From NCBI GenBank assembly GCA_900618795.1, contig UYJD01000012.1, forward strand, positions 584,855 to 648,854: a DNA stretch of 64,000 bases. Direction: 5' to 3'. Of this stretch, positions 1 to 11,310 are shown piece after piece (within the stretch, counting starts at the first letter, position 1; each line of letters begins with the position of its first letter). The stretch is from Cyanodermella asteris (Eukaryota > Ascomycota > Lecanoromycetes > Ostropales > Stictidaceae). The notes below the pieces were generated by a model. It ran no database searches. It worked only from the letters and a program-made list of their open reading frames with translations, and was not told the DNA's origin. A program made the translations under genes and the position numbers.

Positions 1-2
1 TC

Positions 3-1103
3 CCCAAGAACGCATACGGCAACATGGACGCTTTTGTTCCGCAAATGATACCAAAGGGCGCCGTACACATCCCCCTGCGCGGTACCGTCAAGATATGCAA
101 GAAACTCGAAATCGACTTTGCAGAAGCCGTGACGGGGTTCGAGTTTGGCAATAAGATGGCGGTGCCCGTCATCGAAGGCGTTGTGGTCGCTAAAGAGCAC
201 GAGAACCGCGTCCTCGATGCCTGGGAGAAGGCGGAGGAAGAGCGCAAGGAACGCGAGGCGATCAAACAGGAGAAGCTTGTGCTGGGTACGTGGCGCAAGT
301 TCCTCATGGGTCTACGCATTATGGAGAGGATGCGGGACGAGTACGAGGTTAACGTGGACGACAATGAGCGCGAGAAAATCAACCCCTTTGTCAATCCTAA
401 CCGCCAAGCGAAGGATACCGCACCTGCGATCGATAGGGGTAAGGCTGATGGTAATCAATCAGATCACGAGGCCAGAATTTCCAAGGACGAAGACATGGCT
501 GGAGGTGGTTTTATCGAAGACGATGCAGACCTTGGAGGTGGCTTCCTCCCAGAAGATCACGAAGCAAACAATGTTGGAGCTGGGAACGAACAGGACGACA
601 CTGCGGGTGGCTTCCTCGTGGAAGCCGATGAGCAGACTCCGAATGAACCTGTCTCCGTTCCGAAAACGAAGATCCGCTCACTCGCGGCCATCGCTGCCCA
701 ACAAGCAGAATCCGGTTCCGAGCCTGCCGAGGACGATAGTGCAGACGAGGAAGACATATCAGACCCAACTCCAGCGAAGAAGACACCCAACAAGAAATTT
801 GCGCCAAAGGCCAAGCCAACACCGAAGCCAAAGCCCGAAGCGAAGCAAAAAGTCCAAGCAAAGCGAGTCGCCGCACGTCGCGGCAAGCCCAAGGAACACC
901 GGCAAAAGGACGGTGCCGACGACTCGGAAGAACTCTCATCCGTTTCGTCCTCGGAAGAAGGAGGTTCTGGTAGTGCACCGGATCTCAGCCCGCCTCCAGC
1001 TAGGCCGGTCGCGACGCGTGCAAGACCGAGCAGGGCGAGTGCTCGTTCGGCAGCAAAAGCCATCCATAGTGAAGCTCGCAGCAAGTACTTCGAGGACGAG
1101 TAG
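3..1103 (+). CDS. RAD4: DNA repair protein Rad4/XPC, C-terminal part (cut by window edge)
   Basis: Damage-recognition subunit of nucleotide excision repair, acting in the nucleus with Rad23. The frame is already open at base 3 and 366 residues are visible. The start matches the last beta-hairpin domain (BHD3) of Rad4/XPC: it reads PKNAYGN, then FVPQMIPKGAVHIP, then FEFGNKMAVPVIEGVVV, followed by a basic helix ending in WRKFLMGLRIMERM. After about residue 130 the protein becomes an acidic and then Lys/Pro-rich tail. That tail carries three short repeats, GGGFIEDD, GGGFLPED and GGFLVEAD. The N-terminal transglutaminase-like and BHD1-2 regions lie outside the window. The next gene (alkaline phosphatase) is convergent. 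Identity rests on the BHD3 match; the tail alone would not be diagnostic. Confidence 0.88.
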   Translation, partial: PKNAYGNMDAFVPQMIPKGAVHIPLRGTVKICKKLEIDFAEAVTGFEFGNKMAVPVIEGVVVAKEHENRVLDAWEKAEEERKEREAIKQEKLVLGTWRKFLMGLRIMERMRDEYEVNVDDNEREKINPFVNPNRQAKDTAPAIDRGKADGNQSDHEARISKDEDMAGGGFIEDDADLGGGFLPEDHEANNVGAGNEQDDTAGGFLVEADEQTPNEPVSVPKTKIRSLAAIAAQQAESGSEPAEDDSADEEDISDPTPAKKTPNKKFAPKAKPTPKPKPEAKQKVQAKRVAARRGKPKEHRQKDGADDSEELSSVSSSEEGGSGSAPDLSPPPARPVATRARPSRASARSAAKAIHSEARSKYFEDE

Positions 1104-1747
1104 CGTCTCACGCTCCCCCCTTCCTTAGATGTAGATTCTTGGGAAAGCCGTGGGTATAAGTGGGACATGTGGGTAGATTGCGAAGGCGAATCGCTCTGGA
1201 TGGAATAAAATTCTCGCGTGAGACCACTAACATTGAGCTTAATATAGATGCCCGTCTCGCAGACATGTTCTTTGGCCTTCTATGGACGGGATCAATGGCA
1301 CAATCCCGCAACGCGGGTGAGTGAAAGTCGTGGAGACCTATACATAGAAGTACCCTTCTACACGTCCTTCGACAATGACTTAGTAACCAACTTAGAGTAA
1401 TATTCAGTGAGTTCTATAGTTACCTCTGGAGAACTCTATCGAGGTGTATACGAAAGTCATTACGAGTAGCAGTGGTATGACCTGCGCCACGACTTTCATT
1501 TACCCGCCTCGCCCCTCAACGTGGCTTGAGTATCAATAGATGACCATCGCGTGCGTTCGTGTAGCGTCACAATTGTAAACAAGAAGGGTAAACTGCCAAT
1601 GCGACGCAAGTCCCAGTCTGAATCTTAGCGGCTAGGAGCGCAAGCAAGGTCGAGCGACTTGATTACAGCACGTATTTCAGGGATCAGTTCTATACATCAT
1701 CATAGTACATATATTCACATTACATATCGTTTTAAGTTACTCCCCAA
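1104..1747. other. Convergent intergenic region RAD4 / alkaline phosphatase
   Basis: This stretch of 644 bases lies between two gene 3' ends. It should hold both 3' UTRs. I see no convincing ORF, repeat or RNA gene in it. Confidence 0.6.
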
Positions 1748-3839
1748 TCAGTACGTCGTCGCGTTCGTCGAGCCCCTGGTCTTGGACGGGCGACTCAATC
1801 CCAAGCAGCCGGCCAAGCCATAGAAGATGTCAATGTTGTTGTAAACACCCTGGAACAAGTTCTGGCACGGGCCCTGCGCGAAGACGGGCACGTCGGTGAG
1901 CGAGTGCACGCCCTGGTCAGCGCTGACGGGCAGCGTGCCGTTGACGATGAAGCCGGTCACGGCATCGACGTAGTTGACATAGTAGTCGTTGCTGCTGAAA
2001 CCGGTAATGTTCAGCGCCGGCTCGCGGGGACCGCCCTTGTGCACCCGGTAGTTCTCGCGGTGATCGGGGAAGGTCACGACGCCGGACTGCAGAGTGTATC
2101 TCGGGTCCCAGTTGTTGGGGAAGTTGACGCCGGAGCTGTAGACCAGGTTCTGGTCCGAGCCGACGGGGGCGGAGCTATTGGCGATGAGGTACTGCGAGAG
2201 GCCGGAGTTCTGGTACGTGCCGACGGCGGTGCGCTTCTTGCGGTCGGTGGTCTGGGCGTCGAGGAACTTGGTGTCGACGCCGCCTGTAACGTCGAAGCCG
2301 TGGCCGTGGTCGGCAGTGACGATGATCTGGGTGTTCTCGAGCTCGCCGATGTCTTTGAGGTGCTGCATCGTGGCCTTGATGGTGTCGTCGAGCTCCAGAA
2401 GCTCTCCAAGCGCACGGTCGTAGTCGAGGAGATGCATTTGCTTGTCGATCGAGGCTGCCTCGGACATGAGGAAGAAGCCCTCGTTCTTGTGGCGTTTCTG
2501 CAGGATGTCGATGGCCTTGATGGTCATCTCCTTCAGACCGGGCTGGTCGTTAGCGGCGCCGCCCTTGCCGTCAGGGGCGGTCTTGCTCATGTTCAGGTTG
2601 CCCTTGTAGACGTTGCGGTCGAGCCACTTGGCCATATTTGACACGGAGAAGATTCCAAGCGTCTTGGAGCTGTTAGATGCGGCCTGCAGGGCAGTGTTGT
2701 TCTGGACGAGTTGGTAGCCCTTGTTCTGGAACTCCTGATAGTAGTCCCTGCCCTGGAAAGAGGCTGAGTTGGGGTAGAATTGCTCAGCTCCTCCGCCAAA
2801 CAAAACATCGGGACCCGTCCAATTAGTCCAGGTGTAGTTCGTGATACCGTTGAGGAAACTGTCAACAACCTCGCCATAACGACCACGGTTGCGAGTATGG
2901 GCAGTGAGGGCTGCAGGAGTAGCATCAGCGATAAAGGCCGTGGACACGATTCCAACACCACCCTTCCAGATTTCCTGGAAAAGCTCAGCGATGGAAGCGA
3001 CCTTTGGGTCATCAGCAGGGCTAGGGGATGAATCAGCGTAGACTCCAAGAGCATTGACCTAGATTAATAAGCATAAGTCTCCGACGCCGGTGTATACACC
3101 GTGATGTTCGTATTTCACTTACGGTGCTCTTGTGGCCAGTGTACAGGGCAGTCGCCGAGTTGGCACTGTCAGTGATGAATGAGTCCAGAGAGTGGGTCAT
3201 CTGGTGGCCCAGGACGGGAAACTGGTCCATGGCCATCTTGGTTTGGTACTTTCCGTTGACACTCTTGTGTGCGATCAAACGAGCAGCGGTGATCATGTTC
3301 GTGGTCATTCCGTCACCAATAAACAAGATAACGTTCTTGGCCTTCCTCTGCGGGGCGATGTCACGAACAGTCCAGTTGGCCTTGGTCTGAGACCCATTGC
3401 GGTAGTTCAATGTGGCAACGTATGTTCCCGGCTCGTACAAAGCTACCTTGCGGTATGCCTTGGAGGCGACCTGGACCTGGGACGGCGTGAAGGCGGCTTG
3501 GGCAAAGAGATCCTCATACCAGGTGAAGTTCCACGTCTCGAGCTTGGGCTCGGTTGTGTTGAAGAACTGAGTAGCTGGAATCGCACTCTTGCCGTTCGGC
3601 CTCGTGATGGTGAAGGTGAAGTTCTGGTCGGGAGTCATGTATCCAGGGACGACCTCGCTACCGTTCTGAGGAGCGTGAGTCTCGAGACGGATGTCGAACC
3701 ATTGGCCAGGAAGGAACTCGGCCTGGTCTGGAGGGAAGACACAACCCAGCGAAGGGCATGCACCGAGACGTTGGAAGGTCTGAGCGGCCGCCTGGCTGGC
3801 GAGGACCGCACAGAGAAGACAACCAGCAGAAACACGCAT
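1748..3839 (-). CDS. Secreted alkaline phosphatase
   Basis: Hydrolyses phosphate monoesters, probably in the secretory pathway or cell wall. Two exons: 3839-3123 and 3058-1748. The intron 3059-3122 has GT-AG ends and joins the frame in phase 0, giving 675 residues. I chose the ATG at 3839; an upstream in-frame TTG is not a likely start. Residues 1-20 (MRVSAGCLLCAVLASQAAAQ) are a good signal peptide. Family marks are VILFIGDGM near residues 170-178 (metal-binding Asp176), the nucleophile Ser225 in TDSANSAT, TGHKST just before the intron, and TADHGHGFD in exon 2. Several NxS/T sites suggest N-glycosylation. Two CACGTG boxes lie upstream, which fits phosphate-repressible control by a Pho4/NUC-1-type factor; that link is an inference. 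Confidence 0.92.
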
Positions 3840-4285
3840 CGTGACAGTAGTAGACAATATGATGATGCAACGACGCGGCGAGATTGAGAGCGGCTGGATA
3901 GACGATTCGAATCATTCTGAAGGGCAACCCAAGCTTCTTGTACCTGTCTGACAGCTGCCCTGGTTGGGTAACTCAACCAATGAATTTACCAGCATCGAAC
4001 GATGGAGAGTCCCGACAATCAGGAACAAGCAAATCTGACTTCATGGCGCCACCCGTTATCCTTGTCGACTTGGCGATTTGGCATGAGGGAAGTTCTGGAA
4101 GACTTTGCAAGCGACGAGGGAGCTGTAGCTTACATTGAGCTGCGGTTCATGACTTCCTAGTTGGGATATGAAGCGTGGTGAGGATGCCAGCCGAAGGTTT
4201 TGCCCAGACTGCCCAGACCGACCATGGCTGTTTGCACATCCCGCCCGTGGCAACTCGACCGTTGCTGTGAACCAATATATACACC

Positions 4286-4291
4286 CACGTG
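4286..4291. promoter_or_regulatory. E-box CACGTG upstream of alkaline phosphatase
   Basis: CACGTG lies about 450 bases upstream of the alkaline phosphatase ATG. This core is bound by Pho4/NUC-1 and Cbf1-type bHLH factors. Function is inferred from the neighbouring gene. Confidence 0.35.
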
Positions 4292-4808
4292 CTTTAAGAC
4301 TTCACTGCTACACATCAAGTTGGAGTGCTTCGGATATCGTGAGACCTACTGACCATGACAATTGCCTTGACTAAAGGCGAGCTCCTGTGTATGGGCGTTT
4401 ACACAAATCTGTCTATCCAGGCCGGATTAAGCCTCCTCCGAAGACGAACGAGAACATGGTGGTGAACTTAACTTCTGAAAAATTCTGCTGGCAGCAAAGT
4501 CTGTCTGTCGAGACACCTGGAAGACTTCGCGCAATGAGATGGGGAGGGTGCAGTCAAGTGTTGCTCACAACGAAGCTCGGGCCATAGTACAAAACGTCGT
4601 GCTATCACTAACCGCATTCTATGGACAGAGAACCAGCTCAGGAGATGATCCTGGTTTGTTCTCCTCGATAGTGGCACAAATCAGCCAGCTGTGAGCTTGG
4701 CGATAATATCGAGAAGCCTGGTCGCGTAGTACAGCCCCAGCCTTCAACATCCACTATATGGTAGCATCATTTCACCTTGCCGCCAACTCCGACAAATTGC
4801 CGACCTTG

Positions 4809-4818
4809 CCCACGTGGG
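4809..4818. promoter_or_regulatory. Palindromic E-box CCCACGTGGG
   Basis: A perfect 10-base palindrome about 970 bases upstream of the alkaline phosphatase ATG. It reads CACGTGGG on both strands, the form favoured by yeast Pho4 at strong phosphate-response sites. It could equally serve another bHLH factor. Confidence 0.4.
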
Positions 4819-5932
4819 ATTGATGTGTTTCGGTGCAACCTGCTCTTTGCGAGCATCGGGTTCCGTAATCCAAATGGTGTCCCTGGTTTACCATCGCCTT
4901 CACGCCACCACGGGCGTGGTTCTGGAACTTATGGCTGTGTAGTCTTTTATATCTTCTCGCGCACCTTAACGAGCCTCGTGGTCACGCTTGTCTGTTGATT
5001 GGACCGTATCAACATTAGATATTGCGCACCAGGCCCCCTCAACGGCCAGGAAAGTCCCGCTGTGATTATACATCCAGAGTTCCACATCGGGCTCATCAGC
5101 TCGGGAGTCAAGCAGCGAGCCGTGCCCGTTGCCGATGCTGCTCCAGTACGTAATATGGTGCGAGCGAGGTGCCGACCTCGGAATTGGACCTTCATATCAC
5201 CTCTCACCAAAAGACTAGGTCATGTGGGTTTGACGGCGGGAAACTTCACCGATTCTTGCGCCAGATCGAAAGGTCTAGCCCAAGTGGACGCAGATACTGT
5301 CCGTTGTCAATTGCGTTGCAAGCTTCGTGGCTTGGACAATAATTATGCAGCGAGTTTGCATTTCATGGGCTGTTTGAACGAGCATTGAGCACCACCTTGG
5401 AGTACGACAGTCCTTTCATTGACACAACTATGCCTCGGAATTTACATCAGACTTTATCTCTCCTGTGGTGCGTTTTGCCGTAGCGATATTTCCTTGGTCT
5501 GATTATTTTCATCTAAGAAAACCAACAAATCAATTACATGCAATATTTTGGTACGAACATTTGGGATCGTGGGCATATAAAAACACTGACAATCTCGGGA
5601 ATCTCATCATCACTAGAGCATTCCAAGACATGAAATCGACACCGAATTGTGCAAAGCCTCAAACATGCTCACCTCGAGGTAGAAACAAGCTCGAAACATG
5701 CTCATCTTCATGGCCCATGTGCCACAGACCGTGGCGCCAAAGCGTGGCTGAACAATTCAAAATCTTGGCGCTCCGAGCTTCGAAAGAAGTTTCCCAGACG
5801 TGAACGCTTCCAATCCCATCAAACTTCGACCCCAACGATCCATTTCGCTTCGCATCCCCACTTCACAACCGGATCTACTCAATGCGGTGATTTTCAAGCT
5901 TACCGTTCGCCGCAAACCGAAACCGGAAAGAA

Positions 5933-6697
5933 ATGGCCCAACGAGGCGCGCCGCTCCTCCTCCTCGTCCCACGAGCACCCCTATCCGTCCTCACACCGGC
6001 CCTCCTCCGAGCAGCACCCAAGCCATTCAACACCCTCAAACTCACCATCGCCAACGCCAACGCCAACGCCATCTCCTCTCGCTCCGCCAGCAATGACTCC
6101 GGCCCCGCGCCGCCGCCCCCGCCGCTTCACTCCCAGCGAAACATCAGCGACGAGCTCGGCAGCATAATCCCTCCGCGACGCACCGCGAACCGATCGGCCC
6201 GGACCGCCTACGGTCCCAACCGGGCCTCCAACGCCGGCCGCAACCCCTCGGACACGGCCACCAAGCAGGAAGACTTTCTGAGCGCGCTGGGGCTCGACAA
6301 GTCGCCGCCGCCGCCGCCGTCGTCGTCGTCCTCCTCCTCCTTCGGCGGCGGCGGCAAGCCCGGGTCCTCGGGCGTTTCATTGGGCAGCAGCCTGGCGGGA
6401 TCGTACGCGAGCACGCGCGCCAAGGGGGATCCGGCGCCGCCTCCCGTGCGGTTGGATGCGTATCTGGGACGGAGCGTCAGAGTGGACGAGCGGAATGGGT
6501 TGATGGCTGCGATTCGGCAGATGGAGATGGGGATTGGGAGGGCGGGGGTGAGGACGGAGTGGAATGCGCAGAGGTTTCATGAGAGGGCGGGTTTGAAGAG
6601 GAAGAGGTTGAGGCAGATGAGGTGGAGGAAGAGGTTCAAGTTGGGATTTCAGGCTACGGTTGCAAAGGTGGAGAAAATGAGGAGGATGGGATGGTAG
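5933..6697 (+). CDS. MRP21: Mitochondrial small-subunit ribosomal protein bS21m (MRP21 type)
   Basis: Component of the mitochondrial ribosome small subunit. Single exon, 254 residues. The bS21 core is C-terminal, residues about 172-250: LDAYLGRSVRVDER, then AAIRQMEM, then AQRFHERAGLKRKRLRQMRWRKRFKLGF, very basic as the family requires. The N-terminus (MAQRGAPLLLLVPRAPLS) is rich in hydrophobic, Arg and Ser residues and fits a mitochondrial targeting sequence. The middle is low-complexity, with repeated Asn-Ala near residues 41-46 and Pro, Ser and Gly runs around residues 124-142. Bacterial S21 is only about 70 residues, so the long leader is a fungal addition. It is convergent with the inositol phosphatase gene. 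Confidence 0.9.
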   Translation: MAQRGAPLLLLVPRAPLSVLTPALLRAAPKPFNTLKLTIANANANAISSRSASNDSGPAPPPPPLHSQRNISDELGSIIPPRRTANRSARTAYGPNRASNAGRNPSDTATKQEDFLSALGLDKSPPPPPSSSSSSSFGGGGKPGSSGVSLGSSLAGSYASTRAKGDPAPPPVRLDAYLGRSVRVDERNGLMAAIRQMEMGIGRAGVRTEWNAQRFHERAGLKRKRLRQMRWRKRFKLGFQATVAKVEKMRRMGW

Positions 6698-6987
6698 AAA
6701 GAGAGGGTCGTATATTGTACTTTTAAGCTTGTACAAAACCAACGAGCTGCATCTATGTCTTGCACATTTCGGTTGCAGTGAACATCTAGCAGTGAATCTG
6801 TATATTTCATCATTTATTTTGTCCAAATCAAATCATCGTGTATGATTAGCTCGTACAGAAATTACTTCAAACTCAATGCTAGCCAGGTGGCGCTCAAATG
6901 TTGCAAAATTGCCAGTTGCTAGATACGCAGTCAAGGCTACCTGGACTTTGAAGCACTTTCAGTCAGTCCGAGCACAAAACCTCTAGC

Positions 6988-9900
6988 CTATTGACTGAGC
7001 CGCCGCCTTGCGTCTTGGGGATCCATGCCTAGGATATTGACCAGGTAATCGGTACTACGAGTGTGTTAGCCAATCCTGCAAAAGTGATTACTAGGGATAA
7101 AGGCCAGAACTCACTTGATCACCTCTATTACCTGCAGTTTCATGCCAACCAACTCCTTCTGAACCTGCGCCCAAACTTGCTCTCTTCTTTCAGGATCAAC
7201 GCTTTTGATTCGCATCAAGAAGGTACCGCTGACAGGTCTGTGGTCACTAGCCCTACACTCGTGCCGCCTATATTCGACCATCTTGACACGGCCCTGGCCT
7301 CTGTACAAGACACGATCGCACCACGCCGGAGTTCTATTCTTCTCGCTGGAATCGTACCTGTCGGTGCCCACATCGTACTTGTAGGTTGGAGCAAATGTGA
7401 TTTTGTCTTCTCGGAAAAGCCGGAGTCTGAAGACAGCATTGCGCCGCTTTGCAAGATTGAGTTGATCACGCTCCAACAATCTATCCAGGTTACCAGCTTG
7501 AATAGTCTTCACGACGGTGTCCCGACCCATCGTGTCGATGCGATAATTGAGATCACCATTCAGAACGCAGATCTCGTGGTCCAGGATCATGGTGCCATCT
7601 CCACCTCCAACGTAGCAATCCATCCGGTGGTCGGGGTTCCTAATCAGTCCGAGTGCAGCCGTCTCTAGGATTGCAGTGGCGTCATTGTTTCGAGCATTTG
7701 ACTCTTTTTGTCCGGCTGCAAGATGACAATTGGTGAAACAAAGCGAGGTCGAATCCAACACGAAACGTATCATGATTGCACCTTTATTGCCGTATAGCCC
7801 ACCCATGCCTCGCTTGACCTCGGACGCTTCCAGGTCGCGGACACGCTTCCGTTGGGATGTCTTGATGAAAATGCAACTGAAAAGACCTACCATTGAACCT
7901 GTCTGCAAGAGTGTGTACGATTCGTCAGCTGGCATGTTCTCCTCGAGCAGTCGAGTCAGGTAGTCTCGCCATGCACGATACTGATGTCCCATATGCTCGG
8001 GATCGTGTCCTTGTTTCTTGGCTTTTCCCTTGAAGAAGTTCTTGGCTGTCAGGCCTTTGTCCTCGAGGTCCACGAGCTCCTGAAAGCCAAAGACAACTAG
8101 ATCTGGCGGATCGTGCGACCGGATTGATTCCCGGAAGAAATTAGAGTTCGTCTGGTCGTGTCGGATATCTGAGGGCGTTGAAGCGCCAGCATTCCAGGTG
8201 ACAACCACTGCCTTGATTTCACGGAAATTGCAATATTCCACATCATGTTCGTGCATTCTGGTCTCGGCCCAGTCTTCCTCCAACATGCCGTCCCATAGCT
8301 TTATGGCATTGTCCAGGCCGATCGAGGCAACCTGTAAGTGTCCAAACTTCCAGACACTACTCCGGTTGACGACAATGTTGGCAACGGCCTTGTTATCATG
8401 CGCTTTCCATTCCTTGAGGACTTCCCACGGCGTGCTCTCCGTGTCATACACAAAGATATACCCGGTGCTGAATCCGGCCCAGATATAGTTGCCGACTCCT
8501 GCCATCGTCGTAAGTTTGAATGTACTTACATTCAGTACCGCTTGGCAGCTGTAGTCCTCCGTTGAATATATTGACACTTTTCCATCACTGTGCCCAAAGT
8601 ATACCCTGGAAGGCTGAGAAGATAGTACCGCCCCGGAAGTGATATCACCAGTGCCAGGTTGACTCAGTGCTTGCCTCGTCGCGTGAAAGTTTTTTTCATG
8701 CCCGTTAGCTGGGTCATACACTCGAATCTCCTTCCCTGTAGCCAACCACAATTTGCCTCTGGCGATTATAGAGAAAGTATGTCCTTTGGCCACTCTATGA
8801 CTGTTGGGGCTGATGTCCAGACTTGGCACCCCGGTGCTCTCATCAGCAAGCCATACAAATAGCCTGGCATCGCTGTCCAGAGTCCAGATCGTGTCTTGAT
8901 AGCGGTGCATCTTAATCACCTCATGCCTACCATGCGCTTGCCGAGCCGCAATTGGACGCCTGTAGCGAAGGTCTACCTCTTGAATTTCTCCTTGATTGCT
9001 CCCGAGCCACACCACTTGTCCCTCCTCTTCGGGATTTGCTCCTGGTTTGAATATCATAGACAGTATCTTGAAATGGGTCTCTTCAACAGTCAATTCTGTT
9101 CCCAATGGTCGCCCATTCGTTGTATCCCAAGCTTTCGTGATATAGCCAGAACTGCAAACACGATCACCACAAATATCGAAAAGACGGGTATCATAGCCCG
9201 TCCATATATGATCGACCCCAACTTTGGTTCGTGGAGGACGTCTGTTTACCCGAGTGGCATCGGGGTACTCCGCATAGGCCAGATCATCTCGTTCTATCGG
9301 TGGGGGGCCTATTTGCTGTTGGTGTATTTGCTGTGGCATCGAGCCGTTGCGACTCGTGCTGACCGGAGGACCCATATCTGAAACCGTCCTTGGCTGGGCT
9401 CGGGATACCTGAGAATAGGGGCTGTTCCCACCATCAATCAGTGAAACGCGTTTTGGCGGTGGCAAAAATGCTGGTGCTGGATTGGCAGCGGGCCTTCTGG
9501 GTTCCTTTGTTGCTTCCGATGGTCTCGGGGGAGGCACAGAGCGGCTGGGAGTACGAACAGACTGCGAATGCTGAAGCATGGAAGGCTCAGGGGACGGCTG
9601 TCGGCCGGCAGATTGAATGGAGCTGTGATGATGCATTGAAGCTTTGGCTGAACCTGGCGCCTGTCGGTAAGGAGGTGTACTGATTGTGCTGGCATGATCG
9701 CGCCGTGGTGTTCTTGCCGGAAGGCTGGGTCGACGTTCAGGATCGTCCGAACGGTCAGTTGACCCATAAAGATCGGTCGATGGCGGGGCCGGGACAGGCT
9801 GCCTTCTGCTCTGTACGAAAGGGTGTATGGGAGGGCGAGGATAGGCACCTTTACCGGGAGGCGATTCTGGACTTGTTGGGCTATCAGGGGGTGTGCTGAA

Positions 9901-10588
9901 GGGCGAGACGCTGACGTCTTCAAGACCCAAGCGTATCGGAGCTAGGGACGTAGGAGTCAAAGGTACATTGGGCTTGGAGGCGCGGTTCACAGGCGGCGGG
10001 GGCTTGGGCTTCTTGCCTGTGGTAGGCGATAAGCCGGCTGAGCTGGTGCTTTTGAGGTTGGTGGTGAGGGGCGGGACGAAGGGGGCAATGCCGGAGCCAG
10101 TGCTTCTCGGCCTCGGTGGAGACTGGCCGACAGCTTCTGTCAACTTGGACGCTCTTGCGGCGGGAGGCGACTGTGGTGGTTGTACCAACACTGCTGGAGT
10201 AGTCGGTGGTGAAACTGGACCCATGGAAACAGGCCTCGTTGCTCGAGGCCCTATTCTCTCTCTCGGCCTGATTGTGCCATTCGCTTCCCCAACATTGTTC
10301 CCCCGCTCCTGCTGTTGTGTTTGACTTCCTGGGGATGGATTCTGATGGTCGGCAGGGGATCGTAGAGGTGTTTTCCCGGTGAACTGCTGCGAAAGTCTCG
10401 ACGGCGTACGGACAGGCGCAAAAGGATTTTGCGTAGGGTCTGGAGTCCCCAGATTCTCAAAGCGGCTTCTCAGCGAGGACACCGGACGCTGGACAGAGAA
10501 GTTAGTACCTAGTGTATATGTCCATAGCCTGATCACTGCTCACAATCGACGAGGTATCGGTGCCATCTTTGTTCTCGTGTCCTGACAT
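6988..10588 (-). CDS. WD40-repeat inositol polyphosphate 5-phosphatase
   Basis: Predicted to remove the 5-phosphate from phosphoinositides or inositol phosphates, probably at membranes. Three exons: 10588-10544 (15 codons), 10488-7115 and 7054-6988; introns 10489-10543 and 7055-7114; 1,161 residues. Residues 1 to about 420 are Pro/Ser-rich and disordered. About 430-770 form WD40-like repeats (DHIWTGYD, QVVWLGSNQGEI, VYFGHSDGKVSIY, YIWAGFSTGYIFVYD). From about 775 the IPPc catalytic domain follows, with TWNAG (near 780), FGFQELVD, GDLNYRID, PAWCDRVLYRG and SDHRP (Asp near 1097). The last exon, ending DPQDARRRLSQ, is inferred from splice signals and frame. There is no SAC domain, so it is not a synaptojanin-type enzyme. 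Confidence 0.88.
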
Positions 10589-11310
10589 GTTGCTTGCTAT
10601 CGGGGCCGGTTGAGGGAAGCAGGGAAGTCACACATCGTCGGGGCACACGCCAAGTGCTTCTGATTGACTGTTCGAAGACCAAAGTCATCGGTCTTGGGAT
10701 TCGAAACCGGACCGAGGCGTCGGGGGCCGCTGGTCGACTGTATTCAACGTTCTTTCGACCCTTTCACCCACTTGCGAAATGCGGAGTCAATACGCGACGC
10801 TTTGTCCTGCCAGCACGATTGCTGGATGGCAGTGGTCACTGCTAGAGCTGTTTCACTGTCAGCCAAGTGCTGCCAGGACATGCCGAGTGGACTGGTGTGA
10901 AGGCCCGTCGTGGTGGCACGTTTTGCCTTGTCTGTCGAGCCCGTCTTTCAGTCATCCGCATCGTAGGAGCGTAGGTATTGTATTGTGAGCCGCATCATCA
11001 GCGCCCCACTGTGGCAGCTTGCCGAAACCCATGGCTGCAGGGAGCCGGCGGGCAGTTGGAGCCGGCGCTGCTCCCCGCTAAAACCCGCACGTAAGGAACT
11101 AATTCTCGGAACTCAAGAGCCCCTGGCGGTTTCCAGACCTCAAGGCCAACACTGCGCCGCCCACCGCCTGCTGCTCGCCTACACAAAGACGAAACTCTGA
11201 GCAAGCAAAGACAACGCGAAGACGTTTCCCTGGCGTTGATCGAGAGAAGGAGTCTTGCGGGACAGCACGTGGCCCGGAGCAGCATCTCATTTGTCTACGA
11301 AGCCTCCGAG
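10589..11310. other. Divergent promoter region, 5-phosphatase / Hot13-like gene
   Basis: This stretch of 722 bases separates two diverging genes and should hold both promoters. I recognised no further element in it. Confidence 0.5.

Larger units (their letters stand above)
3840..5932. other. Divergent intergenic region, alkaline phosphatase / bS21m
   Basis: A promoter region of 2.1 kb shared head-to-head. It contains two CACGTG boxes, listed separately, and a TATAAAAA stretch at 5576-5583 about 350 bases before the bS21m start. ORFs here (for example 4999-5388, which opens with TTG) show no family resemblance, so I do not call a gene. Confidence 0.5.

Noticed and set aside
1904-2641. Long plus-strand ORF (245 codons)
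   Set aside because: It is the antisense shadow of alkaline phosphatase exon 2; the minus-strand frame has the family motifs.
4999-5388. 129-codon plus-strand ORF
   Set aside because: Begins with TTG and has no recognisable domain; overlaps equally open minus-strand frame.
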